NCBI GenBank assembly: GCA_965602045.1
Contig: CBFCXR010000017.1
Coordinates: 1 to 27,473 of the forward strand
Direction: 5' to 3'
DNA from: G020354785 sp965602045
GTDB taxonomy: Bacteria > Bacteroidota > Bacteroidia > Bacteroidales > UBA10428
DNA length: 27,473 bases
The notes under the pieces are model-generated. The model saw only the letters and a program-made list of their open reading frames with translations, did not search any database and had not been told where the DNA came from. This document shows, in pieces, positions 1 through 8,072 of the stretch. The translations under genes were made by a program, and so were the position numbers. Positions within the stretch are counted from its first letter, which is position 1. Each line of letters begins with the position of its first letter.

Positions 1-30
1 AACTCAGACTTAGATGGAGAAGAAGGTTGA
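1..30 (+). CDS. Possible C-terminal end of an upstream gene (partial)
   Basis: Frame 1 reads NSDLDGEEG followed by TGA at 28-30. An acidic, glycine-rich end like this is common for a real protein terminus. The strong bidirectional hairpin terminator 33 bases further on fits a gene arriving from the left and meeting the trp operon tail to tail. Only nine codons are visible, so the product cannot be named. Frame 3 is also open for 13 codons (Arg-rich, stop at 42-44) and cannot be fully excluded. Confidence 0.3.
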   Translation, partial: NSDLDGEEG

Positions 31-63
31 GGATATTTAGATAATATTAATAAATTAATTATT

Positions 64-90
64 AAAAAAGCGGCTTATAGCCGCTTTTTT
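64..90. terminator. Bidirectional intrinsic terminator between trpA and the left-hand gene
   Basis: There is a perfect 11-bp inverted repeat, AAAAAAGCGGC (64-74) and GCCGCTTTTTT (80-90), around the loop TTATA. The GC-rich core is flanked by an A-run on one side and a T-run on the other, so the RNA from either strand forms a hairpin with a U-tail. It overlaps the first bases of the trpA stop codon (89-91), so it ends the trp operon transcript (minus strand) and probably the convergent gene as well. Confidence 0.9.
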
Positions 91-868
91 AATTAGAATT
101 TTTTATTGTGCCAATAAAAGCTTTAATATTCTTTTTCAAATCCCCGTTATTTGCTAATGCTTTAATAAAGGCACTTCCAATAATTGCTCCGCTTGCATAT
201 TGACATGCTCTTTTAAATGTTTTATAATTTGATATGCCAAATCCGATTAATCGTGGATTTCTAAGGTTCAAACTTTCAATTCGTTTAAAATACTCCAGTT
301 GCTCTCTTTCAATATCTTCTTTTACACCGGTAGTTGAGGAACTTGATACAAGATAGACAAATCCACTACTTATACTGTCAATCTCTTTAACTCTTTTATC
401 GCTTGTTTCCGGAGTAACTAAGAAAACAACTGACATGTTATGTTTTTCAAACAAATATTTATATTCCTTTAGATAGATATATGGAGGTAAATCAGGTAAT
501 ATTAAGCCATCGATACCAATTTCATTGGATTTAACGCAGAATTCTTCAAACCCATATTGCATAACAGGATTTATATATCCCATAAGTAACAGGGGTATCT
601 CCGTTTCTTTTCTAATATTCTTTAGTTGATTAAATAACAATTTTAAGTTCATCCCATTTCTTAAGGCTGTATCATTGCTCTTCTGAATTACAGGTCCATC
701 GGCAAGGGGATCAGAAAATGGAATGCCAATTTCAATAATATCAGCCCCGCATTCTGCCAAAGTCTTAATTATCGTCTGAGTGTCATCTAATTGTGGATAA
801 CCTGCTGTAAAATATACTGATAGAATATTTTCAGGCTTCTGTGTAAATAACTTGTCTAATCGGTTCAT
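89..868 (-). CDS. trpA: Tryptophan synthase alpha subunit
   Basis: Cleaves indole-3-glycerol phosphate to indole and glyceraldehyde 3-phosphate, passing indole to TrpB in the cytoplasmic alpha2-beta2 complex. The 259 residues match the usual TIM-barrel length. The catalytic pair is visible: Glu46 in ADIIEIGIPFSDP and Asp57 in PLADGPVIQ, matching Glu49 and Asp60 of the Salmonella enzyme. The phosphate-binding segment near residue 175 reads LVSSSSTTG instead of the proteobacterial RAGVTG form; I take this as lineage variation and not damage. It is the last gene of the trp operon, 39 bases after trpB, and its stop codon touches the operon terminator. Confidence 0.97.
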   Translation of the reverse strand: MNRLDKLFTQKPENILSVYFTAGYPQLDDTQTIIKTLAECGADIIEIGIPFSDPLADGPVIQKSNDTALRNGMNLKLLFNQLKNIRKETEIPLLLMGYINPVMQYGFEEFCVKSNEIGIDGLILPDLPPYIYLKEYKYLFEKHNMSVVFLVTPETSDKRVKEIDSISSGFVYLVSSSSTTGVKEDIEREQLEYFKRIESLNLRNPRLIGFGISNYKTFKRACQYASGAIIGSAFIKALANNGDLKKNIKAFIGTIKNSN

Positions 869-907
869 TATGATATATATTATAAAAAATAATAGTAAAC
901 ATATATT

Positions 908-2092
908 TTACTTTTCTCTCAAATACTTAATGTATATCTTCAAATCCTTATCACCTCTGCCTGACAGACAAATTGCCACAACATCTTCCGGCGTGAATCT
1001 CTTTTTCTTAAGAATAGCTAAAGCATGTGCGGTTTCCAAAGCAGGAATAATACCTTCCATTTCTGTTAGCTGGTATGCTGCTTCTAATGATTCTTCATCA
1101 GTAGCATTCATAAAAATTACCCTTCCGGTCTTGTGAAGGTGAGGATGAATCGGACCTATTCCGGGATAATCAAGACCTGCAGATATTGAATATGGTTCTG
1201 TAATTTGTCCGTCTTCATCTTGCATTACCATAGATCTGCTCCCATGTAAAACACCTGGCCTCCCCAATACCATGGTTGCTGCACTGTAACCCGAATCAAT
1301 ACCCTTACCGCTGGCTTCCACGGCAATTAATTTAACTTTCTCATTGTTAAGATAATGAAAATATGCACCTGCTGCATTACTGCCCCCTCCAACACATGCA
1401 ATTATATAGTCAGGGTATTCCCTGTTTATTTTTTCCATCAGTTGCCATTTCATTTCTTCACTAATAACTGACTGTAATCGTGCAACCATATCAGGATAAG
1501 GATGCGGACCTACAACCGACCCAATTATATAATGAGTATCTGCAGGATTATTTATCCAGTCTCTTATTGCTTCATTTGTAGCATCTTTTAAAGTCTGGTT
1601 CCCGCTATAAACTGTCACAACCTTAGCACCCAGCATTTTCATTCGTAATACATTAGAAGCTTGACGTTCAACATCAAGCTTTCCCATATAAATCACGCAT
1701 TTGAAATTCATTAAGGCACATACCGTGGCTGTAGCAACCCCATGCTGGCCTGCTCCGGTTTCTGCAATAATCCTTGTTTTTCCTAACCTTCTTGCAATTA
1801 ATATCTGGCCAATGGTATTATTTATTTTGTGGGCACCGGTATGTGTTAGATCCTCCCTTTTCAGATAAATATTTGTTTTATAATATGCTGACAATCTTTT
1901 AGCATAATACAGTGGTGTGGGCCGGCCCGCATAATCTTTCAGCAATTCCTTAAACTCTTTTTGAAACGCCGGATCATTTATATAAATGAGGTAATTAATC
2001 CTCAGCTCCTCAATATTCTTATACATCATTTCAGGTATATAAGCACCCCCAAATTCGCCATAATAGCCTTTTTTATCTACATCGAACTTCAT
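908..2092 (-). CDS. trpB: Tryptophan synthase beta subunit
   Basis: PLP enzyme that condenses indole with serine to give tryptophan, in complex with TrpA. At 394 residues it is a standard TrpB1-type length. Lys89 in HTGAHKINN is the PLP Schiff-base lysine, Glu111 in ETGAGQHG is the acid-base catalyst, and GGGSNA (235-240) binds the PLP phosphate. The N-terminal GYYGEFGGAYIPE segment (residues 9-21) is typical of TrpB that pairs with TrpA. It starts 6 bases after the trpF stop codon, which indicates tight co-expression. Confidence 0.98.
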   Translation of the reverse strand: MKFDVDKKGYYGEFGGAYIPEMMYKNIEELRINYLIYINDPAFQKEFKELLKDYAGRPTPLYYAKRLSAYYKTNIYLKREDLTHTGAHKINNTIGQILIARRLGKTRIIAETGAGQHGVATATVCALMNFKCVIYMGKLDVERQASNVLRMKMLGAKVVTVYSGNQTLKDATNEAIRDWINNPADTHYIIGSVVGPHPYPDMVARLQSVISEEMKWQLMEKINREYPDYIIACVGGGSNAAGAYFHYLNNEKVKLIAVEASGKGIDSGYSAATMVLGRPGVLHGSRSMVMQDEDGQITEPYSISAGLDYPGIGPIHPHLHKTGRVIFMNATDEESLEAAYQLTEMEGIIPALETAHALAILKKKRFTPEDVVAICLSGRGDKDLKIYIKYLREK

Positions 2093-2098
2093 AAAACA

Positions 2099-2746
2099 TT
2101 AATATTTAAGTTTTTGTATAAATTTCTTTATTTTAAAAATATCTTTTATTCCTGGCTCTGTTTCAAACCTGCTGTTAATATCAACAGCACAAATATTTAT
2201 ATTTTTAATATTTTTAATCGAATTAATATCATCAATGTCAATTCCTCCGCTTAATAAAACAGGTATTTCATTGTTATAACCCTGCAGAATATCCCAGTTA
2301 AATTTTCTGCCGCTGCCACCATAAGTTTTGCATTTAGTATCAAACAGAAAATATTTGCAATATGGCTTATAAGGTTCTACACCGGAAAAATCAAATTTGT
2401 CATCTACATTAAATACTTTAATTACATGAATCCCCTGAATAAAAAGTTGCCTGCAGAAATCTGCCGTCTCACAACCGTGAAGTTGAATAAGATTTAATTT
2501 AAACATTTTATGCTTTTGAACAATAGAATCTTTGCCGGCATTAACAAAAACACCAACTTTACTAATGTTCTCAGGAATATTACAGGAAATACCCGGATCA
2601 AAATCTTCGCCAATATATCTTTGTGATTCCGGATAAAAGTTAAATCCAATATAATCGGGAGAAATTTTTACTAATTCTTTTATATTAGTTTCATCCCTCA
2701 TTCCACAAACTTTGATATTTATTTTTTTAAAGTTCATGTATTCCAT
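2099..2746 (-). CDS. trpF: Phosphoribosylanthranilate isomerase
   Basis: Amadori isomerisation of N-(5-phosphoribosyl)anthranilate to the CdRP intermediate, the step between TrpD and TrpC. The 215 residues form a TIM barrel with the catalytic Cys14 in INIKVCGMRD, an Asp in FLFDTK, the GGSGRKFNW phosphate loop and the LSGGI strand near the C-terminus. Two ATGs lie close together (codons 1 and 4). The longer form is given, but MNFKKINIKVCGM would sit closer to the usual family start. It is a stand-alone gene, not fused to trpC as in enterobacteria, and lies between trpC (51 bases) and trpB (6 bases). Confidence 0.94.
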   Translation of the reverse strand: MEYMNFKKINIKVCGMRDETNIKELVKISPDYIGFNFYPESQRYIGEDFDPGISCNIPENISKVGVFVNAGKDSIVQKHKMFKLNLIQLHGCETADFCRQLFIQGIHVIKVFNVDDKFDFSGVEPYKPYCKYFLFDTKCKTYGGSGRKFNWDILQGYNNEIPVLLSGGIDIDDINSIKNIKNINICAVDINSRFETEPGIKDIFKIKKFIQKLKY

Positions 2747-2797
2747 CTTAAAATTCTTAAATACACATCAGCCGAAAAATTTTTTCTTAATCCCGTG

Positions 2798-3577
2798 TTA
2801 CAAATTTTTAACAAATCTTTCAAATGCCGTGGCGGGATTATCATCCATCATAAATTTCTCTCCTATTAAAAAGCCGTGAAAACCATAATTTTTCAATTTT
2901 ATTATTATTTCCGGAGAATCTATACCACTTTCAGATATTTTAATAAAATCCCCGGGAATTCCTTTTGATAAGGTAGCTGAAGTATTAATATCAACAGTGA
3001 AATCTTTCAAATCTCTGTTGTTTACTCCTACGATATCAATGAATTCATTTAAAAAATCAAGTTCTTCAATTTTATGCACTTCCAGAATTACCTGCATGTT
3101 CAACGAGTTAGCTAACCTGGCTAATTCTTTAGTCTGTTTTATTTTCAAGACAGCAGCTATTAATAGAACAACATCAGCACCAATTGATTTGGCTTCTATT
3201 ACCTGGTATTCATGTATCAGGAAATCTTTGCGCAATATTGGTAAATAATTTAATTCCCGGGCTTTAGTCAGATCCTGATTACTCCCTCCAAAATACCTGG
3301 AGTCAGTTAAAACTGAGAGACCTGAGGCTCCGGCATTAGTATATCCAACTGTCACATCTTCAATTTTAGCTTTTTCATTAATAATTCCTTTGGAGGGTGA
3401 TCTCTTCTTATACTCTGCAATTATCCCTGATTTCCCGGGATTGGTTAAAAAATCTGTTAATGGTAATGTATTCCTTTTAAAGTATTTACTTTTCTCGAGC
3501 TTACTTATATCTTTTAGCTGTTTATTCTCCTTTACTTCTATTTTCTTATATTCTGCTATCTCATCCAGTATAGTCAT
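2798..3577 (-). CDS. trpC: Indole-3-glycerol phosphate synthase
   Basis: Closes the indole ring of CdRP with loss of CO2 and water, giving the substrate of TrpA. The 259 residues are typical of the single-domain enzyme. Visible active-site elements are EYKKRSPSKG (Lys57), LRKDF (Lys117), ILEVH (Glu166), VGVNNRDL and the phosphate-binding ISESGI. Its ATG overlaps the trpD stop by four bases (ATGA arrangement at 3574-3577), so the two are probably translationally coupled. Nothing is missing or unusual. Confidence 0.97.
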   Translation of the reverse strand: MTILDEIAEYKKIEVKENKQLKDISKLEKSKYFKRNTLPLTDFLTNPGKSGIIAEYKKRSPSKGIINEKAKIEDVTVGYTNAGASGLSVLTDSRYFGGSNQDLTKARELNYLPILRKDFLIHEYQVIEAKSIGADVVLLIAAVLKIKQTKELARLANSLNMQVILEVHKIEELDFLNEFIDIVGVNNRDLKDFTVDINTSATLSKGIPGDFIKISESGIDSPEIIIKLKNYGFHGFLIGEKFMMDDNPATAFERFVKNL

Positions 3578-4569
3578 GATTGCAAACCGATTAATTTATT
3601 TAATGCGTTATAAGCACTTTTACTTAATAATGAATCTTTTGCATCATTGATACATTCTTTTATTGATTTGTTTCCATAACAGCATTTGAGTCCCATTGCA
3701 GCATTTATAATAACTACATTATTCTGCGCTTCTGTACCATTACCAATTAATATGTCATTAAAAATTTTAGCTGCCTCTTCTACTGAATTTCCTCCAAAAA
3801 GATCATCATGAGACACTTTTTTCAACTGCACAGCTTCCGGAGACAGGATTTCATCAGCATCATTTGAAATATACCTGAAATCTCCGGTAAGTGATATTTC
3901 ATCATAACCTTCCAGGCTATAAACTATAGTATAATTTACGTCTGTATCTTTATAAACATCATTATACAATTCCATTACTTCCTCATTAAAAACACCTATT
4001 AGCTGATTTTTAGGGCGGGTTGGATTTACCATCGGTCCGAGTATATTAAAAAAAGTTTTTACTTTAAGACTTTTTCTTACAGGTCCCACACTTTTCATTG
4101 CCGGATGAAAAAGGGGAGCATGTAAATAACAAATATTCGCTTCATCTATTTCCTTTTTCAGTTTATTTTCATCATTACTGAATTTATACCCGTAATGCTC
4201 AAAAATATTAGATGATCCACATGCTGATGATACTCCGTAGTTTCCGTGCTTTACAACCTTAATACCTGCACCTGCCAAAGTAAAAGCAGTTAAGGTGGAG
4301 ATATTAAGAGTATTTTTTTCATCACCGCCTGTGCCACATACATCAATAGTGTTATAATCAGATAAGTCAACAGGGATACAAAGATCCAGCAAAGCATCCC
4401 TGAAACCGGCTAATTCCTGAGAAGTAATTTTTCTCATTAAAAAAACCGTCAGGAATGAAGCAATTTCAATTTCTGAATACTGCCCTTCTCCTATCTGAAT
4501 TAGTATTTCCTTAGCTTTTTCCCTGCTAAGTGTTTTATGAGTAAATAAGTAATTAAGTGTTTCCTTCAT
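3574..4569 (-). CDS. trpD: Anthranilate phosphoribosyltransferase
   Basis: Transfers phosphoribose from PRPP to anthranilate. The 331 residues match the family length. The PRPP-binding loop CGTGGDEKNTLNIST starts at residue 78; KHGN (107-110) with GVSSACGSS lines the anthranilate tunnel; VGPVRKSL and FFNILGPMVNPT follow in the usual order. It is a stand-alone protein, not fused to TrpG. The 78-base gap upstream (4570-4647) is the widest inside the operon. On the minus strand it contains TACTTTTG (4617-4610), which fits the Bacteroidota -7 consensus, so a secondary promoter for the distal genes is possible but unproven. Confidence 0.97.
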   Translation of the reverse strand: MKETLNYLFTHKTLSREKAKEILIQIGEGQYSEIEIASFLTVFLMRKITSQELAGFRDALLDLCIPVDLSDYNTIDVCGTGGDEKNTLNISTLTAFTLAGAGIKVVKHGNYGVSSACGSSNIFEHYGYKFSNDENKLKKEIDEANICYLHAPLFHPAMKSVGPVRKSLKVKTFFNILGPMVNPTRPKNQLIGVFNEEVMELYNDVYKDTDVNYTIVYSLEGYDEISLTGDFRYISNDADEILSPEAVQLKKVSHDDLFGGNSVEEAAKIFNDILIGNGTEAQNNVVIINAAMGLKCCYGNKSIKECINDAKDSLLSKSAYNALNKLIGLQS

Positions 4570-4647
4570 ATGAATAATTTTTATTTTTGACTTAACATTG
4601 TAATATTTCCAAAAGTATATCTCATAATGAAAATAAAAAATTTATAT

Positions 4648-5220
4648 TTATAGTTTTAGCCAATTATCCATAACTTTCTCACCATGTTCAGTTAATACCG
4701 ATTCAGGATGAAATTGTACCCCCTTAACATCGTATTCATTATGACTTATTCCCATTATCAATCCCTTGTCATCTTCACAGGTAATAGTGAAGCAAGCTGG
4801 CAAACCCTCTTTTGATACTACCCATGAATGGTATCTTCCTACTTCCAGTTTTTCCGGTAATTCGCTATAAAGAGGATCGTCAGGAGTGAATACCGAAATA
4901 ACGCTTGAGACTCCGTGATATACTTTATCAAGGTTAATTAAATTAGCTCCGAATGCCTCTGCAATAGCTTGATGGCCTAAACATACACCCAATATGCTTT
5001 TTGTTTTAGCATACTTCTTAACCAATTCAATACAAATGCCAGCCTCAACGGGAATTCCCGGGCCCGGTGATAAAAGTATTTTGTTATACTTATCAATTTT
5101 ATCCAGTGAAATTTCATCATTTCTAAACACATCAACCGGTTCACCTGTTAATTTCCGGATATAATGGACCAGGTTATAAGTGAATGAATCGTAATTATCT
5201 AATACTAAGATCTTTCTCAT
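4648..5220 (-). CDS. trpG: Anthranilate synthase glutamine amidotransferase subunit
   Basis: Class I glutamine amidotransferase that supplies ammonia to TrpE. The 190 residues form a single GATase domain. The triad is intact: Cys80 in GVCLGHQ, His171 and Glu173 in VQFHPES. The oxyanion-loop segment LLSPGPGIP (49-57) is also clear. The place directly behind trpE (17-base gap) argues for a dedicated TrpG, although PabA-type proteins are hard to tell apart from TrpG by sequence and one copy often serves both pathways. Confidence 0.94.
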   Translation of the reverse strand: MRKILVLDNYDSFTYNLVHYIRKLTGEPVDVFRNDEISLDKIDKYNKILLSPGPGIPVEAGICIELVKKYAKTKSILGVCLGHQAIAEAFGANLINLDKVYHGVSSVISVFTPDDPLYSELPEKLEVGRYHSWVVSKEGLPACFTITCEDDKGLIMGISHNEYDVKGVQFHPESVLTEHGEKVMDNWLKL

Positions 5221-5237
5221 TTTTTTATCTTTAGTGT

Positions 5238-6644
5238 TTATATATCTTTTGCCATTAAAATAGCCTTTTTTAAGGCTCCGAGTTTATTATTTACTTCATG
5301 AAGTTCACTTTCTTCTTTTGATTCTGATACAATACCTGCTCCGGCCTGATAAAACAACGTATTATTTTTACATAAGAAGGTTCTAATCATTATTGCATGG
5401 TTAAGATTTCCTTTAAAATCAAGAAATCCGATTGCCCCTCCGTAATACCCACGATTTTGATTCTCATATCTGTCAATTAATTCCATAGCCTTATATTTTG
5501 GGGCACCTGAGAGTGTTCCGGCAGGGAATGTAGCAGTCATCATATCAACAATATTTGAGTTCTTATTTAACTGACCTGACACGGTAGATACCATATGCAG
5601 CACATGGGAATAGAATTGAACTTCACGATAATTATCCACTTTAACTTTTGTAGCATGTCTGCTTAAATCATTCCTTGCCAAATCAACTAACATGATGTGT
5701 TCCGAATTTTCTTTTGTATCATTAGCCAGTTTTTGTGCCAGTTGTTCATCTTTCTCATCATCTCCGGTTCTTTTAAATGTTCCTGCAATAGGATTAATAT
5801 ATGCCTTCCCCCCCTGTATTTTCAACTGTGCCTCAGGTGATGAACCAAATATTTTAAAGTCTTCATAATCAAAGTAAAACAGGTAGGGTGAGGGATTTAT
5901 TGAACGTAATGCTCTGTATACATTAAATTCATCTCCACTGAATTTTTGTGAGAATTGTCTTGATAATACAATCTGGAACACATCCCCGCGATAACAATGC
6001 TCTTTCCCTTTTGTTACCATTTTCATATATTCTTCATCCGTAAGATTTGATTTTTCTTCTTCTTCAGGTTGAAATCTGTAAGCAGGTAAAATCTTATCGT
6101 ATATCAGAGATTCTATTTCCTCAATTTGACTGCTTTCTCCATCCAATTGATTTTCAATTATATGCAATATATTCTGAAAATGATTTATAGAAATAACATA
6201 TTTATAGAAACTATACCTTATATCCGGAATCATATAATCTTCAATTACGGGAGCCTTAAGTTTCAATGTTTCAAAATATTGAACGGCATCATAAGATGTA
6301 TATCCAAATAATCCGTTAACCGGTATCGATGTGTCTTCCCCAACTTGTTCAAAACTATCCAGGAACTCATTAAACTGTTTTTTAAATGATTTTGAATCTT
6401 TTAATTCGGTTGTGGATTCCTTACCATCAGGATATTGCCTGGTTACTTTTCCTTTTTCAACAATAAAACCAGCAACTGGCTTTAAACAAATGAACGAATA
6501 ACTATTCTCATTACCATGATAATCGGAACTTTCCAATAACAGGGAATTAGGATAACAATCCCGGATTTTTAAATAAATGCTCACCGGGGTTATTGTATCA
6601 GCAAGTTTACTTTTAACTTTTGTTCTTATTTTAAATTTCTTCAT
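5238..6644 (-). CDS. trpE: Anthranilate synthase large subunit
   Basis: Converts chorismate to anthranilate and pyruvate using ammonia from TrpG; the committed step of the pathway. The 468 residues carry the N-terminal regulatory half and the C-terminal chorismate-binding half. Near the N-terminus, LLESSD (36-41) matches the motif that binds feedback tryptophan in TrpE. The catalytic half shows SPEAQLKI, NPIAGTFKRTG, VDLARNDLSRH, TFPAGTLSGAPK, GYYGGAIGF and YQAGAGIVSES in the canonical order. The LLES motif and the operon context favour TrpE over PabB or a menaquinone/siderophore isochorismate synthase. The ATG lies 31 bases downstream of the attenuator hairpin (6675-6708). Confidence 0.97.
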   Translation of the reverse strand: MKKFKIRTKVKSKLADTITPVSIYLKIRDCYPNSLLLESSDYHGNENSYSFICLKPVAGFIVEKGKVTRQYPDGKESTTELKDSKSFKKQFNEFLDSFEQVGEDTSIPVNGLFGYTSYDAVQYFETLKLKAPVIEDYMIPDIRYSFYKYVISINHFQNILHIIENQLDGESSQIEEIESLIYDKILPAYRFQPEEEEKSNLTDEEYMKMVTKGKEHCYRGDVFQIVLSRQFSQKFSGDEFNVYRALRSINPSPYLFYFDYEDFKIFGSSPEAQLKIQGGKAYINPIAGTFKRTGDDEKDEQLAQKLANDTKENSEHIMLVDLARNDLSRHATKVKVDNYREVQFYSHVLHMVSTVSGQLNKNSNIVDMMTATFPAGTLSGAPKYKAMELIDRYENQNRGYYGGAIGFLDFKGNLNHAIMIRTFLCKNNTLFYQAGAGIVSESKEESELHEVNNKLGALKKAILMAKDI

Positions 6645-6674
6645 GTTTAAAAATTTTGGTAATGCCTTAAATTA

Positions 6675-6708
6675 AAAACGGCCTACCGTGAGTACGATAG
6701 GCCGTTTT
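6675..6708 (-). terminator. trp attenuator terminator hairpin
   Basis: On the minus strand an 11-bp perfect stem (arm 6708-6698 AAAACGGCCTA, arm 6685-6675 TAGGCCGTTTT) closes a 12-base loop and runs into TTTTTAATTT. This is a factor-independent terminator placed between the Trp-rich leader peptide and trpE. It would also stop transcripts reading through from clpX. Confidence 0.88.
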
Positions 6709-6760
6709 ATATTATAAATAAATACAACTAAATGGTCAAACTCACGATTCCCTGAGTTTA
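6675..6760 (-). promoter_or_regulatory. trp operon attenuator (ribosome-mediated), Bacteroid-trp RNA-like
   Basis: Three segments compete. Segment 1 (6753-6759) and segment 2 (6738-6744) form a 7-bp AAACTCA/TGAGTTT hairpin overlapping the leader stop codon. A 9-base segment overlapping segment 2 (6740-6748, minus ATCGTGAGT) can pair with 6685-6693 (minus ACTCACGGT, one G-U), the loop of the terminator. When tryptophan is scarce, a ribosome stalled on the Trp codons (6766-6774) would cover segment 1 and allow the second pairing, which traps the terminator 5' arm. When it is plentiful, the ribosome reaches the stop at 6742-6744, covers segment 2, and the terminator forms. The elements are read directly from sequence; the mechanism is inferred from classical trp attenuation. 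The layout matches the known Bacteroid-trp RNA motif (short ORF with Trp codons, then a terminator). Confidence 0.82.
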
Positions 6761-6798
6761 TTACACCACCACCAAATTGTATTTTCTACTTTATTCAC
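6742..6798 (-). CDS. trpL: trp operon leader peptide
   Basis: A tiny open frame of 18 codons starts with GTG at 6798-6796 and ends in TGA at 6744-6742. It encodes MNKVENTIWWWCNKLRES. Three consecutive TGG codons (6774-6766) sit just upstream of the attenuator hairpins, exactly where a ribosome sensing charged tRNA-Trp should pause. Codon 2 before the GTG is an in-frame TAA, and there is no ATG in this frame, so GTG is the only reasonable start. No Shine-Dalgarno is visible, which is normal in Bacteroidota. The peptide itself probably has no function beyond being translated. Confidence 0.82.
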   Translation of the reverse strand: MNKVENTIWWWCNKLRES

Positions 6799-6824
6799 TA
6801 TTTAATATTTTTGACAAAAATAAT

Positions 6825-6832
6825 CAAATATA
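6825..6832 (-). promoter_or_regulatory. Candidate -7 promoter element for the trp operon
   Basis: The minus strand reads TATATTTG, an exact match to the Bacteroidota -7 consensus TAnnTTTG. Transcription would start near 6819, about 20 bases before the leader GTG, and 17 bases separate the element from the clpX stop. No TTTG -33 box is seen at the expected 19-base distance, and such an 8-mer is expected by chance a few times in this AT-rich window. The call therefore rests mainly on position. Confidence 0.4.
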
Positions 6833-6848
6833 ATTTATTACCAAATTT

Positions 6849-8072
6849 TTATGCCACCTTCAACTTTTTCAAATTTACTTTTTCTAATTTTTCTTCAGCA
6901 TATTTAAGCGATATTGCCATTTTATTTGTATTAGTTGAGGGTAATTCAAACATAGCATCAATCATAATATGTTCACAAATAGAACGTAATCCCCTTGCCC
7001 CTAATTTAAACTCTATGGCTTTGCCAACAATATAATTGAGAACATCTTCATCAAAAGTAAGTTCAATTTCGTCTAATTGAAACAATTTTACATATTGTTT
7101 TATTATTGAGTTCTTAGGTTCAGTTAAGATCCTTCTTAAAGTAGCTTCTTCAAGAGGTTTTAAGTATGTTAAAACAGGGAGTCTGCCAATTATTTCAGGT
7201 ATCAGTCCAAAAGATTTCAAATCCTGTGGAGCAATATATTGCAATAAATTATCCCTTTCTATTCTGTCAGCATCACGATTAGCAGTATAGCCAACAATTT
7301 TAGTATTTAGCCGTTGCCCGATTTTCTTTTCAATCCCATCAAAAGCTCCGCCACATATAAACAGGATATTTTTTGTATTTACGGCAATCATTTTCTGGTC
7401 AGGATGTTTCCTTCCCCCCTGGGGCGGCACATTGATTATTGAACCCTCCAGCAGCTTTAACAGGCCCTGTTGCACTCCTTCACCGGAAACATCTCTTGTA
7501 ATTGAGGGATTATCGCTCTTCCTTGCAATTTTATCAATCTCATCAATAAATACTATACCTTTCTCAGCGGCTTCAACATTATAATCTGCAACCTGAAGTA
7601 ACCTGGTAAGAATGCTTTCAATATCTTCGCCGACGTATCCGGCTTCAGTAAGGACTGTTGCATCAACAATTGTAAAAGGCACATGAAGCATTTTGGCTAT
7701 TGTACGAGCTAAAAGTGTTTTACCTGTTCCTGTTTCTCCTACAAGTATAATATTGGATTTTTCTATTTCAACGTCATCAGTATCTGACTTATTGGTCTGT
7801 ATCAATCGCTTGTAATGATTATAAACGGCGACTGACAAAAACTTCTTTGCATCATCCTGAGCTATAACATAAAGATCAAGAAATTTTTTAATTTCAACAG
7901 GTTTAAGTAATTTAATTGAATTAACATCAAATTCATTATTTTTCTTCAGTTCTTCCTGTACTATTTCATATCCCTGTTCAATGCAGTTATCACAAATATG
8001 TCCGGAAATGCCAGCTATTAATAAGTTTGTATCTCTTTTTTCCCTACCACAGAAAGAACATTTATCCATCAC
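6849..8072 (-). CDS. clpX: ATP-dependent Clp protease ATP-binding subunit ClpX
   Basis: AAA+ unfoldase that recognises substrates and threads them into ClpP. The 407 residues carry the N-terminal zinc-binding domain (Cys5, Cys8, Cys27, Cys30), Walker A GETGTGKT (112-119), the pore-loop GYVG (145-148), Walker B IVFIDE (173-178), an RKHPD pore-2-type segment and the sensor-2 LGARGLR near residue 370. It lies 119 bases after clpP, so it may have its own promoter: the minus strand reads TATTTTTG at 8120-8113, but without a matching -33 box. It is followed directly by the trp leader. Confidence 0.98.
   Translation of the reverse strand: MMDKCSFCGREKRDTNLLIAGISGHICDNCIEQGYEIVQEELKKNNEFDVNSIKLLKPVEIKKFLDLYVIAQDDAKKFLSVAVYNHYKRLIQTNKSDTDDVEIEKSNIILVGETGTGKTLLARTIAKMLHVPFTIVDATVLTEAGYVGEDIESILTRLLQVADYNVEAAEKGIVFIDEIDKIARKSDNPSITRDVSGEGVQQGLLKLLEGSIINVPPQGGRKHPDQKMIAVNTKNILFICGGAFDGIEKKIGQRLNTKIVGYTANRDADRIERDNLLQYIAPQDLKSFGLIPEIIGRLPVLTYLKPLEEATLRRILTEPKNSIIKQYVKLFQLDEIELTFDEDVLNYIVGKAIEFKLGARGLRSICEHIMIDAMFELPSTNTNKMAISLKYAEEKLEKVNLKKLKVA

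Noticed and set aside
360..670. trpA damaged because it lacks the proteobacterial RAGVTG motif
   Set aside because: Catalytic Glu46 and Asp57 are present, the length is normal, and the SSSTTG form looks like a lineage variant.
852..1136. Plus-strand open frame of 94 codons over trpB
   Set aside because: It lies antisense within trpB, which has all catalytic residues; no independent start signal or family resemblance.
6764..6774. ACCACCACC read as a short simple repeat
   Set aside because: On the other strand it is three TGG codons in a leader ORF followed by a terminator, which explains it fully.
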